A DNA stretch of 64,000 bases. Source: Tragulus kanchil (lineage: Eukaryota; Chordata; Mammalia; Artiodactyla; Tragulidae). How positions within the stretch are numbered: position 1 is the first letter of the stretch; each line of letters starts with the position of its first letter. The translations under genes were made by a program, and so were the position numbers. Location: NCBI GenBank assembly GCA_022376925.1, contig JAIOJX010000026.1:257421330-257485329 (forward strand). The letters run 5' to 3'. This document shows positions 1 to 12,174 of the stretch, one piece after another. The notes under the pieces are model-generated. The model did no database searches. It saw only the letters and a program-made list of their open reading frames with translations, and was not told the DNA's origin.

Positions 1-930
1 ACTATCTTGCTTACTGTGGACTTAAGTTTTAAAGCCAGGTATTATATGTCTCTCAATAATTTTTTCTCCTTAAAAATACTTTTCACTCTTTCAGGTGCTT
101 TTATTTTTCACATAAATTTTAGGATCAACTTATCTCTTAATTTCTTAATTTCTATCAAAAGACCCTAAAAGCATATAATAGAGATTGTAAAACATTAAGA
201 AATCAATTTGCAGAGAACTGTCATCCTGAAGATTATTGGAACTTTAAACCATGAAGATAGAATCTGTGAAGTTCTCTCAGCTATGTTTTATATGTTATAG
301 TACATGAGTCTTGGAACATGTTTATTTATTTTCTCCTACATATATTGTTGTTTTTGATGCTATTGAAAATAAAAATCTTCTTAATTCTATTGTCACATTT
401 TCATTTCTATACATATAATAGATTTGCATGGATTCCATGGGATTTTATATTTACTAGATAATTTCATCTGCCAATACAAATACAGTTTTATGGTTTCCTT
501 CCAAATATTTGGACACCTTTAATTTTCAAAAATTTGACCTCACTTTATTGTACTAGCTAGAGACCCTTGTATAATGTTGAATAGAATTGGTGAAAAAGTG
601 AACATTTTTGCCTTATTTACAAATGTAGGAAAAAGTATTTTGTCTTTCATCATCCAAAATGGTATTACATGTGGAGTTTTTAGATGCCCTTTATGAGTCT
701 TATGATATTCCCCTCTATTAGTAGTTTGTTAAGAGGTTTTATTGTGAATAGGTGAGGACTTTTATTAACTGTTTTTCCCTCTATTCATTGATACAATCAT
801 GTGATTTTACTTTTTTAGCCTGCTAATATGGTGGATTTCATTGATATTTTTAATATTAAACTTGCTTTGCATCACTGGAATAAACTCCATTTGATTATGA
901 TATAACTTTTTAGACTGAGGTCATTATATA
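1..930 (-). mobile_element. Old L1 (L1M) ORF2 fragment, antisense
   Basis: The + strand reads as the reverse complement of the reverse-transcriptase part of mammalian L1 ORF2. The recognisable tract is about 480-900: the antisense form of the segment that in L1 reads as 'tgttgaatagaattggtga', then the stretch around 'gctaatatggtggattt'. It is full of stops and indels, so it is ancient. The left end runs off the window. The subfamily cannot be named by eye. The CHR SINE and duplication 1 follow directly. Confidence 0.75.
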
Positions 931-964
931 TTCACAAGCATTTGTAAAAAAAAAAAATACAAAA

Positions 965-1241
965 CAAGGGACTTCCCTGGTAGTCCAGTGGGTAGGGAGT
1001 CTGCCTTGCAATTCAAGGGGCACCTGTTCGATACCTGACCTGGGAGGATCCCATGTGCTGTGGAGCGGCTGGACTGGTGTGTCCAATTGTGAGCCAGTGC
1101 TCTGGTGCTCCTGCACCCAAAAGCTGCTGCTTTGCAATGGGAGAGGCCACTGCAATGGGAGGCATGCACAGGCCAAGGGATAACGATAGATGAAATAAAG
1201 AGATAAATAAAAGAGGCCAAATTTTTTAAAAAAATAGTAAT
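965..1241 (+). mobile_element. CHR-type tRNA-Glu SINE with target-site duplication
   Basis: The element begins with 'ggacttccctggtagtcca', has a B-box-like 'ggttcgat' relative ('gttcgatacct', about 1027), a 'gggaggatccca' core and a tail ending in aataaagagataaataaaag. This is the cetartiodactyl tRNA-Glu-derived SINE type. The 9-base direct repeat aatacaaaa flanks it at 956-964 and 1242-1250, the signature of L1-mediated insertion. Antisense reading frames of about 98 and 116 codons here are accidental frames of the SINE. Confidence 0.88.
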
Positions 1242-1250
1242 AATACAAAA

Positions 1251-1975
1251 TGATATTCATACCCTTTTTGCAATTTCCACTAATAATGTCTTACAAAACT
1301 ATATTACAATATAACAACTAGAATATTGACATTGATACAATCCATCTAATTTATTTAGATGTTCCCTATTTTAATTATACTCGTTTGTGTTTGTATGTGC
1401 GTGTATATATTTCATCACATCAATTGCATGTCAAAGGTCACAGTCAAAGATATAGAATAGTTGCATCACAAAAAGGATCCCTTATGTCACACTATTATAA
1501 CTATACCCAATTTCCTCCTACCTCCCATCATGTCCTAACCCAAGGCAATGATGAATCTGTTCTCCATTACTGAAATTTGGTCTTTTCAAAATGTATATAA
1601 ATGGAATAATACAGTATATAAACTTTTTTGGATTGGCTTTTTTACTCAGAATACTTTCATAGAGATTCAAACATCGTTATATGTATCTATATTTCATTCT
1701 TCTTTACTGCTAAGTGGCATCACATGGCCTTTACATACCTTAATTCAGCTGGTGCTTTTTATGAATAAAAGCACTAGGAATTTGCATATACAGGTGTCTA
1801 CATGAACAAATAAATTTATCCTCTGTGATAAATGCCCAAAAGTGGAATTCTTTCAGTCTCATGGTAAATGTGCATAAAGTTTTATACAAATTTTTGAAAC
1901 GGCTAGCCAGAATGGTTAGCAAATGTTTTCATCCAGTCCGAAGTTATCTTCTCATTCTCTTGACCATGTCTTTCA
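1251..1975 (-). mobile_element. L1M 3' UTR/ORF2 end, antisense (duplication copy A)
   Basis: This is the reverse complement of an old L1 3' end. Landmarks are the antisense tract around 1545-1640 ('gaatctgttctccattactg', then 'ataaatggaataatacagta') and 'gataaatgcccaaaagtgg' near 1827. These match the well-known L1MB/L1MC 3' end in order. The small frames here (60-85 codons) are not genes. The same element continues through duplication copy B and past the BovB insertion. Confidence 0.8.
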
Positions 1976-2027
1976 AAAAAAGGAAATTATCAAATTTCAC
2001 AAGCATTTGAAAAAAAAAAAAACAAAA

Positions 2028-2304
2028 CAAGGGACTTCCCTGGTAGTCCAGTGGGTAGGGAGTCTGCCTTGCAATTCAAGGGGCACCTGTTCGATACCTG
2101 ACCTGGGAGGATCCCATGTGCTGTGGAGCGGCTGGACTGGTGTGTCCAATTGTGAGCCAGTGCTCTGGTGCTCCTGCACCCAAAAGCTGCTGCTTTGCAA
2201 TGGGAGAGGCCACTGCAATGGGAGGCATGCACAGGCCAAGGGATAACGATAGATGAAATAAAGAGATAAATAAAAGAGGCCAAATTTTTTAAAAAAATAG
2301 TAAT
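2028..2304 (+). mobile_element. CHR-type SINE, second copy through duplication 1
   Basis: Base-for-base counterpart of the SINE at 965-1241 at offset 1063. Its left target-site repeat is degraded (the T of aatacaaaa is lost in an A-run), while the right one at 2305-2313 is intact. It was therefore copied with its flank rather than inserted independently. Confidence 0.88.
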
Positions 2305-2313
2305 AATACAAAA

Positions 2314-3197
2314 TGATATTCATACCCTTTTTGCAATTTCCACTAATAATGTCTTACAAAACTATATTACAATATAACAACTAGAATATTGACATTGATA
2401 CAATCCATCTAATTTATTTAGATGTTCCCTATTTTAATTATACTCGTTTGTGTTTGTATGTGCGTGTATATATTTCATCACATCAATTGCATGTCAAAGG
2501 TCACAGTCAAAGATATAGAATAGTTGCATCACAAAAAGGATCCCTTATGTCACACTATTATAACTATACCCAATTTCCTCCTACCTCCCATCATGTCCTA
2601 ACCCAAGGCAATGATGAATCTGTTCTCCATTACTGAAATTTGGTCTTTTCAAAATGTATATAAATGGAATAATACAGTATATAAACTTTTTTGGATTGGC
2701 TTTTTTACTCAGAATACTTTCATAGAGATTCAAACATCGTTATATGTATCTATATTTCATTCTTCTTTACTGCTAAGTGGCATCACATGGCCTTTACATA
2801 CCTTAATTCAGCTGGTGCTTTTTATGAATAAAAGCACTAGGAATTTGCATATACAGGTGTCTACATGAACAAATAAATTTATCCTCTGTGATAAATGCCC
2901 AAAAGTGGAATTCTTTCAGTCTCATGGTAAATGTGCATAAAGTTTTATACAAATTTTTGAAACGGCTAGCCAGAATGGTTAGCAAATGTTTTCATCCAGT
3001 CCGAAGTTATCTTCTCATTCTCTTGACCATGTCTTTCAGAAGGCAATTTTGGTGAGGTCTAAATTATCAAACTTTCTTTTTATGGATAGTGCTTTTGATG
3101 AGAAGTCTAGCAAATCCTCACTTAACTCTAGTTGATGAAATTTTTTCATTTAAAAGTTGCATAGGTTTTCATTTTATATTCTGCAATACATTTTGAC
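2314..3197 (-). mobile_element. L1M 3' end, antisense (copy B), up to the BovB insertion
   Basis: Continues the old L1 3' end in antisense. The stretch from about 3040 ('ttatcaaactttctttttat', 'gcttttgatgagaagtct') corresponds to the ORF2 3' part. It stops at about 3197, where BovB sequence starts. The L1 resumes at about 6346 with the next expected L1 segment, so the BovB sits inside it. Confidence 0.78.
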
Positions 3198-5134
3198 AAG
3201 CTGATGCAAGGGATTTGATCTCATAGACAGAGTGCCTGAAGAACTATGGGCGGAGGTTTGTAACACTGTGGAAGAGGTGAAATCAAAATAATTCCCAAGA
3301 GAAAAAAATGCTAAAAGTCTGTGGAAGAGGTGAAATCAAAATAATTCCCAAGAGAAAAAAATGCTAAAAGTCAAAATGATTGTCTGAGGGACCTTACAAA
3401 TAGCTGAGAAAAGAAGGTAAATGAAAGGGAAAGGAGAAACGGAAAGATATACCTATCTGAATGCAGAGTTCCAAAAAGTAGAAAATAGAGATAAAGTCAT
3501 CTTAAGTGAACCCTGCAAAAAAATAGAGGAAAACAATAGAATGGAAAAGACTAGAAATCTTTTCAAGGAAATTTAGAGATACCAAGGGAATATTTCATAC
3601 AAACATGGGCACAATAAAGGAAAAAAATAGTATGGGCCTTACAAAAGAAGAAGATATTAAAAAGTGGAAAGAATACACAGAAAAACTATACAAAAAAGGT
3701 CTTAATGACTTGGATGACCATGATGCTGTTATCACTTACCTAGAGTCAGACATCCTGGGATGTGAAGTCAAGTGAGCCTTAGGAAGCATTACTGCAAACA
3801 AAGCTAGTGGAATTGATGGAATTCCAGCTTAGCTATTTCAAACCCTAAAGGAGGATTCTGTTAAAGTGCTGCACTCAATATGCCAGCAAAATTGGAAAAT
3901 TTAGCAATGGCCACGGAACTGAAAAAGGTCAGTTTTCATTCCAATCCCAAAGAGGGACAGTGCCACATGATGTTCAAACTGCTGCACAATTGCACTCATT
4001 TCACATGCTATCAAGGTCATGCTCAAAATCCTTCAACATAGGCTTCAACATTACATGGTTAGCAAATGTTTTCATCCAGTCCGAAGTTATCTTCTCATTC
4101 TCTTGACCATGTCTTTCAGAAGGCAATTTTGGTGAGGTCTAAATTATCAAACTTTCTTTTTATGGATAGTGCTTTTGATGAGAAGTCTAGCAAATCCTCA
4201 CTTAACTCTAGTTGATGAAAGTTTTTTATTTAAAAGTTGCATAGGTTTTCATTTTATATTCTGCAATACATTTTGACAAGCTGATGCAAGGGATTTGATC
4301 TCATAGACAGAGTGCCTGAAGAACTATGGGCGGAGGTTTGTAACACTGTGGAAGAGGTGAAATCAAAATAATTCCCAAGAGAAAAAAATGCTAAAAGTCT
4401 GTGGAAGAGGTGAAATCAAAATAATTCCCAAGAGAAAAAAATGCTAAAAGTCAAAATGATTGTCTGAGGGACCTTACAAATAGCTGAGAAAAGAAGGTAA
4501 ATGAAAGGGAAAGGAGAAACGGAAAGATATACCTATCTGAATGCAGAGTTCCAAAAAGTAGAAAATAGAGATAAAGTCATCTTAAGTGAACCCTGCAAAA
4601 AAATAGAGGAAAACAATAGAATGGAAAAGACTAGAAATCTTTTCAAGGAAATTTAGAGATACCAAGGGAATATTTCATACAAACATGGGCACAATAAAGG
4701 AAAAAAATAGTATGGGCCTTACAAAAGAAGAAGATATTAAAAAGTGGAAAGAATACACAGAAAAACTATACAAAAAAGGTCTTAATGACTTGGATGACCA
4801 TGATGCTGTTATCACTTACCTAGAGTCAGACATCCTGGGATGTGAAGTCAAGTGAGCCTTAGGAAGCATTACTGCAAACAAAGCTAGTGGAATTGATGGA
4901 ATTCCAGCTTAGCTATTTCAAACCCTAAAGGAGGATTCTGTTAAAGTGCTGCACTCAATATGCCAGCAAAATTGGAAAATTTAGCAATGGCCACGGAACT
5001 GAAAAAGGTCAGTTTTCATTCCAATCCCAAAGAGGGACAGTGCCACATGATGTTCAAACTGCTGCACAATTGCACTCATTTCACATGCTATCAAGGTCAT
5101 GCTCAAAATCCTTCAACATAGGCTTCAACAGTAC
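2975..5134. repeat. Tandem 1.08-kb duplication 2
   Basis: Copy A is 2975-4054 and copy B 4055-5134, offset exactly 1080. The unit starts in L1M and ends inside BovB ORF2. The join at about 4050 replaces 'gtacatgaacc' (5131 on) with 'ttacatggttagc'. The first 65 bases (2975-3039) overlap duplication 1, so that segment is present three times. One small difference lies near 3139/4219 (attttttcattt versus gttttttattt). Confidence 0.96.
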
Positions 5135-6345
5135 ATGAACCAAGAACTTCCAGATGTACAAGCTATAATTAGAAATGGCAGAAGAACCAAAGAACAAATT
5201 GCCAACATCCACTGGATCATAAAGAGAACAAGAGAATTCCAGAAAAATATCTACTTCTGTTTCATTGATTATGTTAAATCCTTTGACAATGTGGATCTCA
5301 ACAAACTGTGGAAAATTCTGAAAGAGATGGGAATATCAGTCTCTCATGAAGCCTGTATGTAGGACAAGAAGCAACAGTTAGAACGGGACATGGAACAGAC
5401 TGGTTCCAAATTGGGAAAGGAGTAGGAAAAGGCTGTATATCGTCACCCTTCTTATTTAACTTATATGCAGAGTACATCATGTGAAATGCAGATTGGATGA
5501 AGCTCAAGCTTGAATCAAGATTGGCAGAAGAAGTATCAATAACCTCAGGTATGCAGATGACACCACCCTCATGGCAGAAAGCTAAGAGGAACTAAAGAGC
5601 CTCTTGCTGAAGGTGAAAGAGGAGAGTGGCCTAAAAGAAAAAAAAAAAGCTGGCATAAACCTCAACATTCAAAAATCTAAGAACATGCCATCCAGTCTCA
5701 TCTCTTCATGGCAAACAGACATGGAAGCAATGGAAACAGTGACAGATTTTATTTTCTTGGGCTCCAAAATCACTGTAGATGGTGACTGCAGCCATTAAAA
5801 TTAAGAGATTCTTGCTCCTTGGGAAAAAAGCTATGAAAAACCTAGACAGCATATTAAAAACAGAGGCATCACTTTGTCAACAAAGATCCATATAGTCAAA
5901 GTTATGGTTTTTCCAGTAGTCATGTAGGATGTGAGAGTTGGACCATAAAGAAGGCTGTGACCCAAAGAATTGATGCTTTCGAACCATGGTGCTAGAGAAG
6001 AATCTTCAGACTCTCTTGGACACCAAGAGGATCAAATCAGTTAATCCTAAAGGAAATCAACCATGAATATTCATTGGAACGACCAATGCCAAAGCTAGAG
6101 CTCCAATTTGGCCACCTGATGCAAAGAGATGACTCCTTGAAAATTACTGATGCTGGGACATATTGAGGGCACGAGGAGAAGAGGGCAACAGAGGATATAG
6201 ATGGTTGGATGGCATCATCGACTCAATGGACATGAGTTTGAGCAAATTCTGGGGACAGTAAAGGTCAGGGAAGTCTGTCATGATGCATTCCATGGGGTTG
6301 CAAAGAATCAGACATGACTGAGCAACTGAATGACAGCATAATTTG
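3198..6345 (+). mobile_element. BovB (RTE) LINE, 5'-truncated, inactive, inserted in L1M
   Basis: A retrotransposon of the BovB/RTE family in sense orientation. It joins at about 3198 in the ORF2 region and runs to the family 3' end ('cagacatgactgagcaactg', about 6311-6330). In the frame starting at 5099 the reverse transcriptase motif FIDY is readable (about 5260). The YADD catalytic box is at 5550-5561 but in another frame, so frameshifts and stops have killed the ORF. Duplication 2 repeats 3198-4054 as 4278-5134, so the real element is about 2.07 kb. Candidate imperfect target repeats are 'attttgac' before and 'atttggac' after it. Confidence 0.93.
3266..3371 (+). repeat. 53-bp tandem repeat within BovB (two units)
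   Basis: Two adjacent copies of a 53-base unit starting 'ctgtggaagaggtgaaatca' occur at 3266 and 3319. The pair is present again at 4346-4451 because duplication 2 carries it along. It is specific to this BovB copy: the usual BovB segment has this sequence once. Confidence 0.93.
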
Positions 6346-9300
6346 GACTATCTTTTTGCAAAAGTATAAAACCTTAGGTCAATGTTTATCTTCTTTTTCT
6401 TTTTTGCAATTACTCCAGCACCATTTGTTGAAATAAGTACCATTCTTTTTTCTTTCTTTCTTGTTTTTTTTCTGTTTTTTTAATTCTTTTTTATTGATTT
6501 TTTGTTATTTTTTTCTAGTATCATTCTTTTGAATTGCATTATTTTTTAATCTTTGTCATAATCAGTTAAATATATTTGGGGGACTTTTTCCTAGCTCTCC
6601 GGTCTCTTCACTTATTCTCTGTTCAATACAACCAATAATTCCATACTGTCATGACTATTCTAGTTACATATCAATCTTTATGCAATCTAATTTTACTTAC
6701 TGTGATTCATCCTACTTCATCTTTGTTTTTCAATACTATGTTGGCTATTGCTTGGCCTATGCCTTTCCATATAAATTTGGGTATAAGTGTATCCACATAT
6801 ACAAAAGTTACTGCCTGGATTTTGATATGAATGACATTGACCAAGTGGAGCAATCTGGGGAGTACTGACATTTTAATTACATTGAGTCCTTCAATCCATA
6901 AACATCTGTGTCTCTGCATTTATTTAGCTCTCTTGACTTCTTTCATGAATTTTTGAATCATCAGTAAATAAATCTTATATATGTTAGATTTTATGCATAC
7001 ACAGTTCTTTTGGAGCAATTGTAAATAGTATTTTGTTTTTAATTTCAGTTTCCTCATACTCATTTTCAGTATGTAAAAATGTACTTCATGTTTGTGTGTT
7101 GATCTTGTATGCTGAACTCACTTATTACTCACAAATTTTGTTGTGCAGATTCCTTGGAATTTTCTATGTAAACTATCATGTCATCTGCAGATAAGGTCAG
7201 TTTTATTTCTTCCTTTACAATATGTACTCCTTTTAATTTTTTGCCCTGTATTATTACAGTAGCCAGAATTTCCATAACTGTGTGAAATAAGAGTGCTAAA
7301 AATAGATATCCTTTCTTTGTTCATGTTAAGAGCTAAGTATTCAGTTTTTCATCATAACTGAATGTGTTTGCTATATTATTTTGTGGATACTCTTTATTAG
7401 GTTGAAGAATTTACCTCTATTCCTCTTTTGCTAAGAGGTTTCATGATAAATTAAGTGATGAATTTTGCCTAATGATTTTTCTGCATCAAGTAAAGTAGTA
7501 ATATTTTTCTCCTTTAGTCTACTGACATGGTAAATTATATTGATTTTTTAAGTGTTGAATCAGTGTTGCACGCGTTTATAACACTACTCAGTCTTGGTTC
7601 ATTTTGTACATTTACTCATTTTACACATTGATGGATCAATTGGCTAATATTTTATTAAGATTTTAAGTCAAAGTTCATGAAAAATACTGATCTCTCATTT
7701 TGTATTATCTTTGGTTTTGCTATCAGGGTAATCTTAGCTTCATAAAATGAATTGCTATACTTTCCTTCATCTTCTATTTTCTGGTATTTATTGTATGCAG
7801 TTGGTGACATTTCATTTTTAAACATTTAGTAGAATTCTCCAGTGAAACCATTTAAAAGAGAGAATTCTTTTTCAAGAGGTTTAATTGTGAATTAAACTTC
7901 CTTAGCAGTTATAGAACTATTGAAATGAACTGTTTTATACTGAGTTGTTGCAGTTTATATTTCCTAAGGAATTAGTCTATTTCACTTAAATAGATCAAAT
8001 GTATGTTTGCAGAGCTATCCATAGTACTAGTCTTTTGATATCTGAAAGGCCTAACATGCCCTAATTCATTCCTAATATTAATAATTTGTGTCCTTTTTTT
8101 TTTTTCAGTCAGACTGCCTAGAGGTTGGTCAAATGTATTGATTATTTTCAAAGAAGAGTTATTTGTTTCATTTTTTCCATTTTCATTGACATATGTTTTT
8201 TCTCATTTCCTTTCTCTCTGCTTTCTTTGAGTTTATTTTGCTCCTAATTTTCTAGTTTTTCAATAGAATGGCTTAGATTATAGATTGTTTCCTACTTTCT
8301 TCAGGGGAGAGCTTAACTCATGAATTTCTTCTTTTCTAATGTAAGCAGTTTGTGCTATAAATTTCCCTCTCAGCACTGCTTTAGTTGTTGCTTCAAAATT
8401 TTGATATTCTGTGTTTTCATTTCCATCCAGTTGAATGGGCCATCTTACATTTACATTGAAAATATTTGTTTGACCTATAAATATTTTAGAAGTATGTGTT
8501 TTATTTTCCAAGTGTTTGGCAATATTCCTGTTGTCCTTCTGTTATTGACACCTAACATTATGGTCAAAAATTCCTGTGTAATTTCAATTCTTTTAAATTG
8601 TTGAGATAGATTTATTTATTGCCCAGGATATGGTCTACCTTGGTATATGTTCTGAGGACATTTGAAGGTATATTCTCAGTTGTTGGGTACAACATTCTAT
8701 AACTATCAACTAGATCCTATTGGTTGATCTTGTTACTGAACTCTTTTATAGCTTATGTTTATCTTTAGTGTATCTATTATTTGTTGAGTGTTGAAATCTT
8801 CAAGCATAACTGTAAATTTGGATATTTATCCTTTCAATTTTATTATATTTTATTTCATACTTTTTATAATTTTTTGTGTTTGATGTACTCATATTTAGGA
8901 ATAATACTTTTTCTTGATTGATTATCCTTTTACTCTTATCTAATATCACCTCTTCTGGGTAATCTGCTTTGTTCTGAATTCTACTTTATTTGACATTACC
9001 TACTCCTACATTCTTTTTGACTAATATTTGCATGGTTTATCTGTTCTGTTCTTTTACATTTATTCCACCTGTATGAGTATATTTAAAATAAGATTGTAGA
9101 TACCATATAAATTGGTTATATTTCTTTTATTCACTCTACTAATCTTTTAATTGTTGCATTTGAGCATTTTTATTTAATGTAATTATATTAGATAGTATAA
9201 ATTTTCCTTAAATCATCTAATATAACTTAGAAAATTCAAGTATATTAGGAAAAACTGTTACTAATTTTGTTTCACCCATTTTTTTTCATCTTTTTAATGT

Positions 9301-10330
9301 TACAAGGCTCCTTCTTTTATCATTTTCTTTCTTCTTAGATAACTTCTAGCTATTCATTTAGGATAAGTTTTCTCAGAATCTGAGACTGTTCTAATTTACC
9401 CTTTGTTTGTGAAGGATACTTTTAACTCATGTAAAATTCTGAGTTTACAGTTCTGTTCTCTCAGCTCTTGAAAAACATTGTGGCACTTCTTCTGACTTCC
9501 AAGGTTTCTTATGAGAAATTCATTATTGTTTGGTCTGTTTCTTCCCTCTAGGAATTGCATGATTTCTCTCTGCTTTCAAGATCTTTTTCTTTTAGTTTTC
9601 AGTAATTTGACAAAGAAGTGTCTTGAAATGGATTTACTTGAGTTTATATTGCTTGCACTTTTCTGAGCTCTTGAATCTGTAGGTTCATGTCTCTTAAAAA
9701 CGTGGGGAATTGAAAAAAAAAATTAATGTGGGGAATTTTTAGCTATTATTTCTTGAATGTTGTTTCAGATACATTAATTTATCTCCTCATTCTTGGGCTA
9801 TGATCTCATAAATGTTAGATCTTTTGTTACAGTATACTTTCTTAACATTCTATTCATTTTTTTCAGTGTACTTTTCCTATTGTTCAGATTGGATAGTTTC
9901 TACTTTGCTCTCCCCAAGGTGATTCTTTCTTCTGTTTTCTCCTTTCTACTGTTGAGCTCATTAAGTTTTCATTTCAGTTATTGTGATTTATTATACAATG
10001 TTATCAAATATCATGAATCTCTTAAAATTTCCATTTGGTTCTTTTATTTCTTTCTGAGTCTATGTCTTTGATGAGACTTCCCATTTCTTAATTTCTCTCA
10101 AGCAAGTTCATAATTGCTAGTTGAAATATTTTTGGTTAACAGTACTAAAATTACTGTCAGCTACCACTAGCATCTGTGGCATCTGGATGTTAGCATCCAT
10201 TAAGATATTTTTTATTCATATTGACATCTACCTGGTTATTTATATAAGTAACTTACAGTTGAAACCTAGGCATATTGTTGATTATGGTATAATACTTCCA
10301 GTCTTATTTAAACCTGTGTTTCAGTAGGCC
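6346..10330 (-). mobile_element. L1M ORF2 to ORF1 region, antisense
   Basis: After the BovB the + strand continues the antisense L1: 'ccagcaccatttgttgaaat' (about 6417), then 'gtcatctgcagataagg' (about 7180), RT region 7400-8100, endonuclease region about 8300-9200, and ORF1-like sequence about 9350-10080. The order matches a single long L1M element read backwards. Numerous stops and indels make it a dead fossil; frames of 60-94 codons are chance. A T-rich low-complexity tract lies at about 6392-6520. Precise subfamily and internal breaks need RepeatMasker. Confidence 0.75.
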
Positions 10331-12172
10331 TCCTACAATGATATGATCTTCTTACTTCAGGTTCAAATACTATTTCTTCACTCTGACTCCAATGACCCCT
10401 GGAAGAGAGGGCCCTTTATTACGACTGGGCACAAGTATGAATTCAGGCTTCTCACTAGACCTTCATTGGTATACCATATTGGGCTAAAGGAAGGGACCCT
10501 TATTATTGCTACCTATGCTATCTTTTAATTACACTGAGGCCAGGGGCCTCCTTATCACCTCGTGGGGATCAAAGCCCCAGCTCCATGACAAGCTTTCTCT
10601 GTTATCACCTCAGTGCAGAGGGAAATGTTGGGGCGCCTAATCACAGCCTGCCAAGTGTGAAAGTCTAGTTTTCCACTTGATTTTTGCTAGCTATGATAGT
10701 GTTTGGCTGGAGTAGTATGGCTGTTGTATAAAAATATTTGTGTCTTACCAGACTTCCCTCTTCTTGGTTCTTTGACTAGAAAGAGAAGTCTTTTATTGAG
10801 ACTAATGTCACTCAATGCTGCCACCTCCTCTGACACTCAGCTTGAGAGATACAAAGCAACCACATGGGATACTACTATGTTAGTCCTTGTGGCATAAAAT
10901 TCATAGGTGGCTGCCTATTGTCTAAATTTTTAAAAGATTTTTCATGTTTATTTTATAAATGATTTTTAGATTTTCAGCAGTATGGAGAGGGTGTATGTCT
11001 ACTCCACCCTCCCATGCTTTTATTGTTGAATAGTATTTCTGTCAGATATTGAATTTTTGGTTGAGAGATTTATGTTTGTTTCTGTTCCTGTGTTTTCTTC
11101 CAAGAATATTTGGTATTTCTGTCTGAGTCTATGTGTTTGATGAGACTTCCCATTTCTTAATTTCTCTCAAGCAAGTTCATAATTGCTAGTTGAAATATTT
11201 TTGGTTAACAGTACTAAAATTACTGTCAGCTACCACTAGCATCTGTGGCATCTGGATGTTAGCATCCATTAAGATATTTTTTATTCATATTGACATCTAC
11301 CTGGTTATTTATATAAGTAACTTACAGTTGAAACCTAGGCATATTGTTGATTATGGTATAATACTTCCAGTCTTATTTAAACCTGTGTTTCAGTAGGCCT
11401 CCTACAATGATATGATCTTCTTACTTCAGGTTCAAATACTATTTCTTCACTCTGACTCCAATGACCCCTGGAAGAGAGGGCCCTTTATTACGACTGGGCA
11501 CAAGTATGAATTCAGGCTTCTCACTAGACCTTCATTGGTATACCATATTGGGCTAAAGGAAGGGACCCTTATTATTGCTACCTATGCTATCTTTTAATTA
11601 CACTGAGGCCAGGGGCCTCCTTATCACCTCGTGGGGATCAAAGCCCCAGCTCCATGACAAGCTTTCTCTGTTATCACCTCAGTGCAGAGGGAAATGTTGG
11701 GGCGCCTAATCACAGCCTGCCAAGTGTGAAAGTCTAGTTTTCCACTTGATTTTTGCTAGCTATGATAGTGTTTGGCTGGAGTAGTATGGCTGTTGTATAA
11801 AAATATTTGTGTCTTACCAGACTTCCCTCTTCTTGGTTCTTTGACTAGAAAGAGAAGTCTTTTATTGAGACTAATGTCACTCAATGCTGCCACCTCCTCT
11901 GACACTCAGCTTGAGAGATACAAAGCAACCACATGGGATACTACTATGTTAGTCCTTGTGGCATAAAATTCATAGGTGGCTGCCTATTGTCTAAATTTTT
12001 AAAAGATTTTTCATGTTTATTTTATAAATGATTTTTAGATTTTCAGCAGTATGGAGAGGGTGTATGTCTACTCCACCCTCCCATGCTTTTATTGTTGAAT
12101 AGTATTTCTGTCAGATATTGAATTTTTGGTTGAGAGATTTATGTTTGTTTCTGTTCCCCTGTGTTTTCTTCC
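10053..12172. repeat. Tandem 1.07-kb duplication 3
   Basis: Copy A is about 10053-11101 and copy B about 11122-12172, offset 1069. Copies are nearly identical; at the edges they differ ('gtctttgatg' versus 'gtgtttgatg', 'gttcctgtg' versus 'gttcccctgtg'). The 11102-11121 join is a degraded mixture of the sequence expected after copy A and before copy B. Confidence 0.96.
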
Positions 12173-12174
12173 AG
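10331..12174 (-). mobile_element. Probable L1M 5' region, antisense (duplicated)
   Basis: This stretch lies between two ORF1-like segments and has the character of an L1 5' UTR/ORF1 boundary read backwards, but I cannot align it confidently. It is GC-richer at 10,540-10,640 than its surroundings. No credible coding sequence is present; the frames of 61-68 codons simply recur because of duplication 3. Confidence 0.4.

Larger units (their letters stand above)
931..3039. repeat. Tandem ~1.06-kb duplication 1
   Basis: Copy A is about 931-1975 and copy B about 1996-3039, at an offset of 1063 bases through the body (1065 before the A-tract at the left edge). The unit contains a whole CHR SINE and part of an L1M 3' end, so its edges do not follow any element. 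Copy A's tail at 1976-1995 is a shortened, altered version of 3040-3071 (both contain 'aaattatcaaa'). Copy B's first bases have lost the T in the A-tract upstream of the SINE. This is most likely an unmerged assembly overlap. Confidence 0.96.

Noticed and set aside
965..1241. tRNA gene
   Set aside because: The A- and B-box-like sequences belong to a tRNA-derived SINE; no intact cloverleaf can be formed.
910..1260. Antisense reading frames of 98-116 codons (again at 1990-2323)
   Set aside because: They run through a CHR SINE on its minus strand and recur with every copy of that SINE.
5099..5362. Reverse-transcriptase frame as a functional gene
   Set aside because: It is a short surviving stretch of a truncated BovB; the YADD box lies in another frame after frameshifts.
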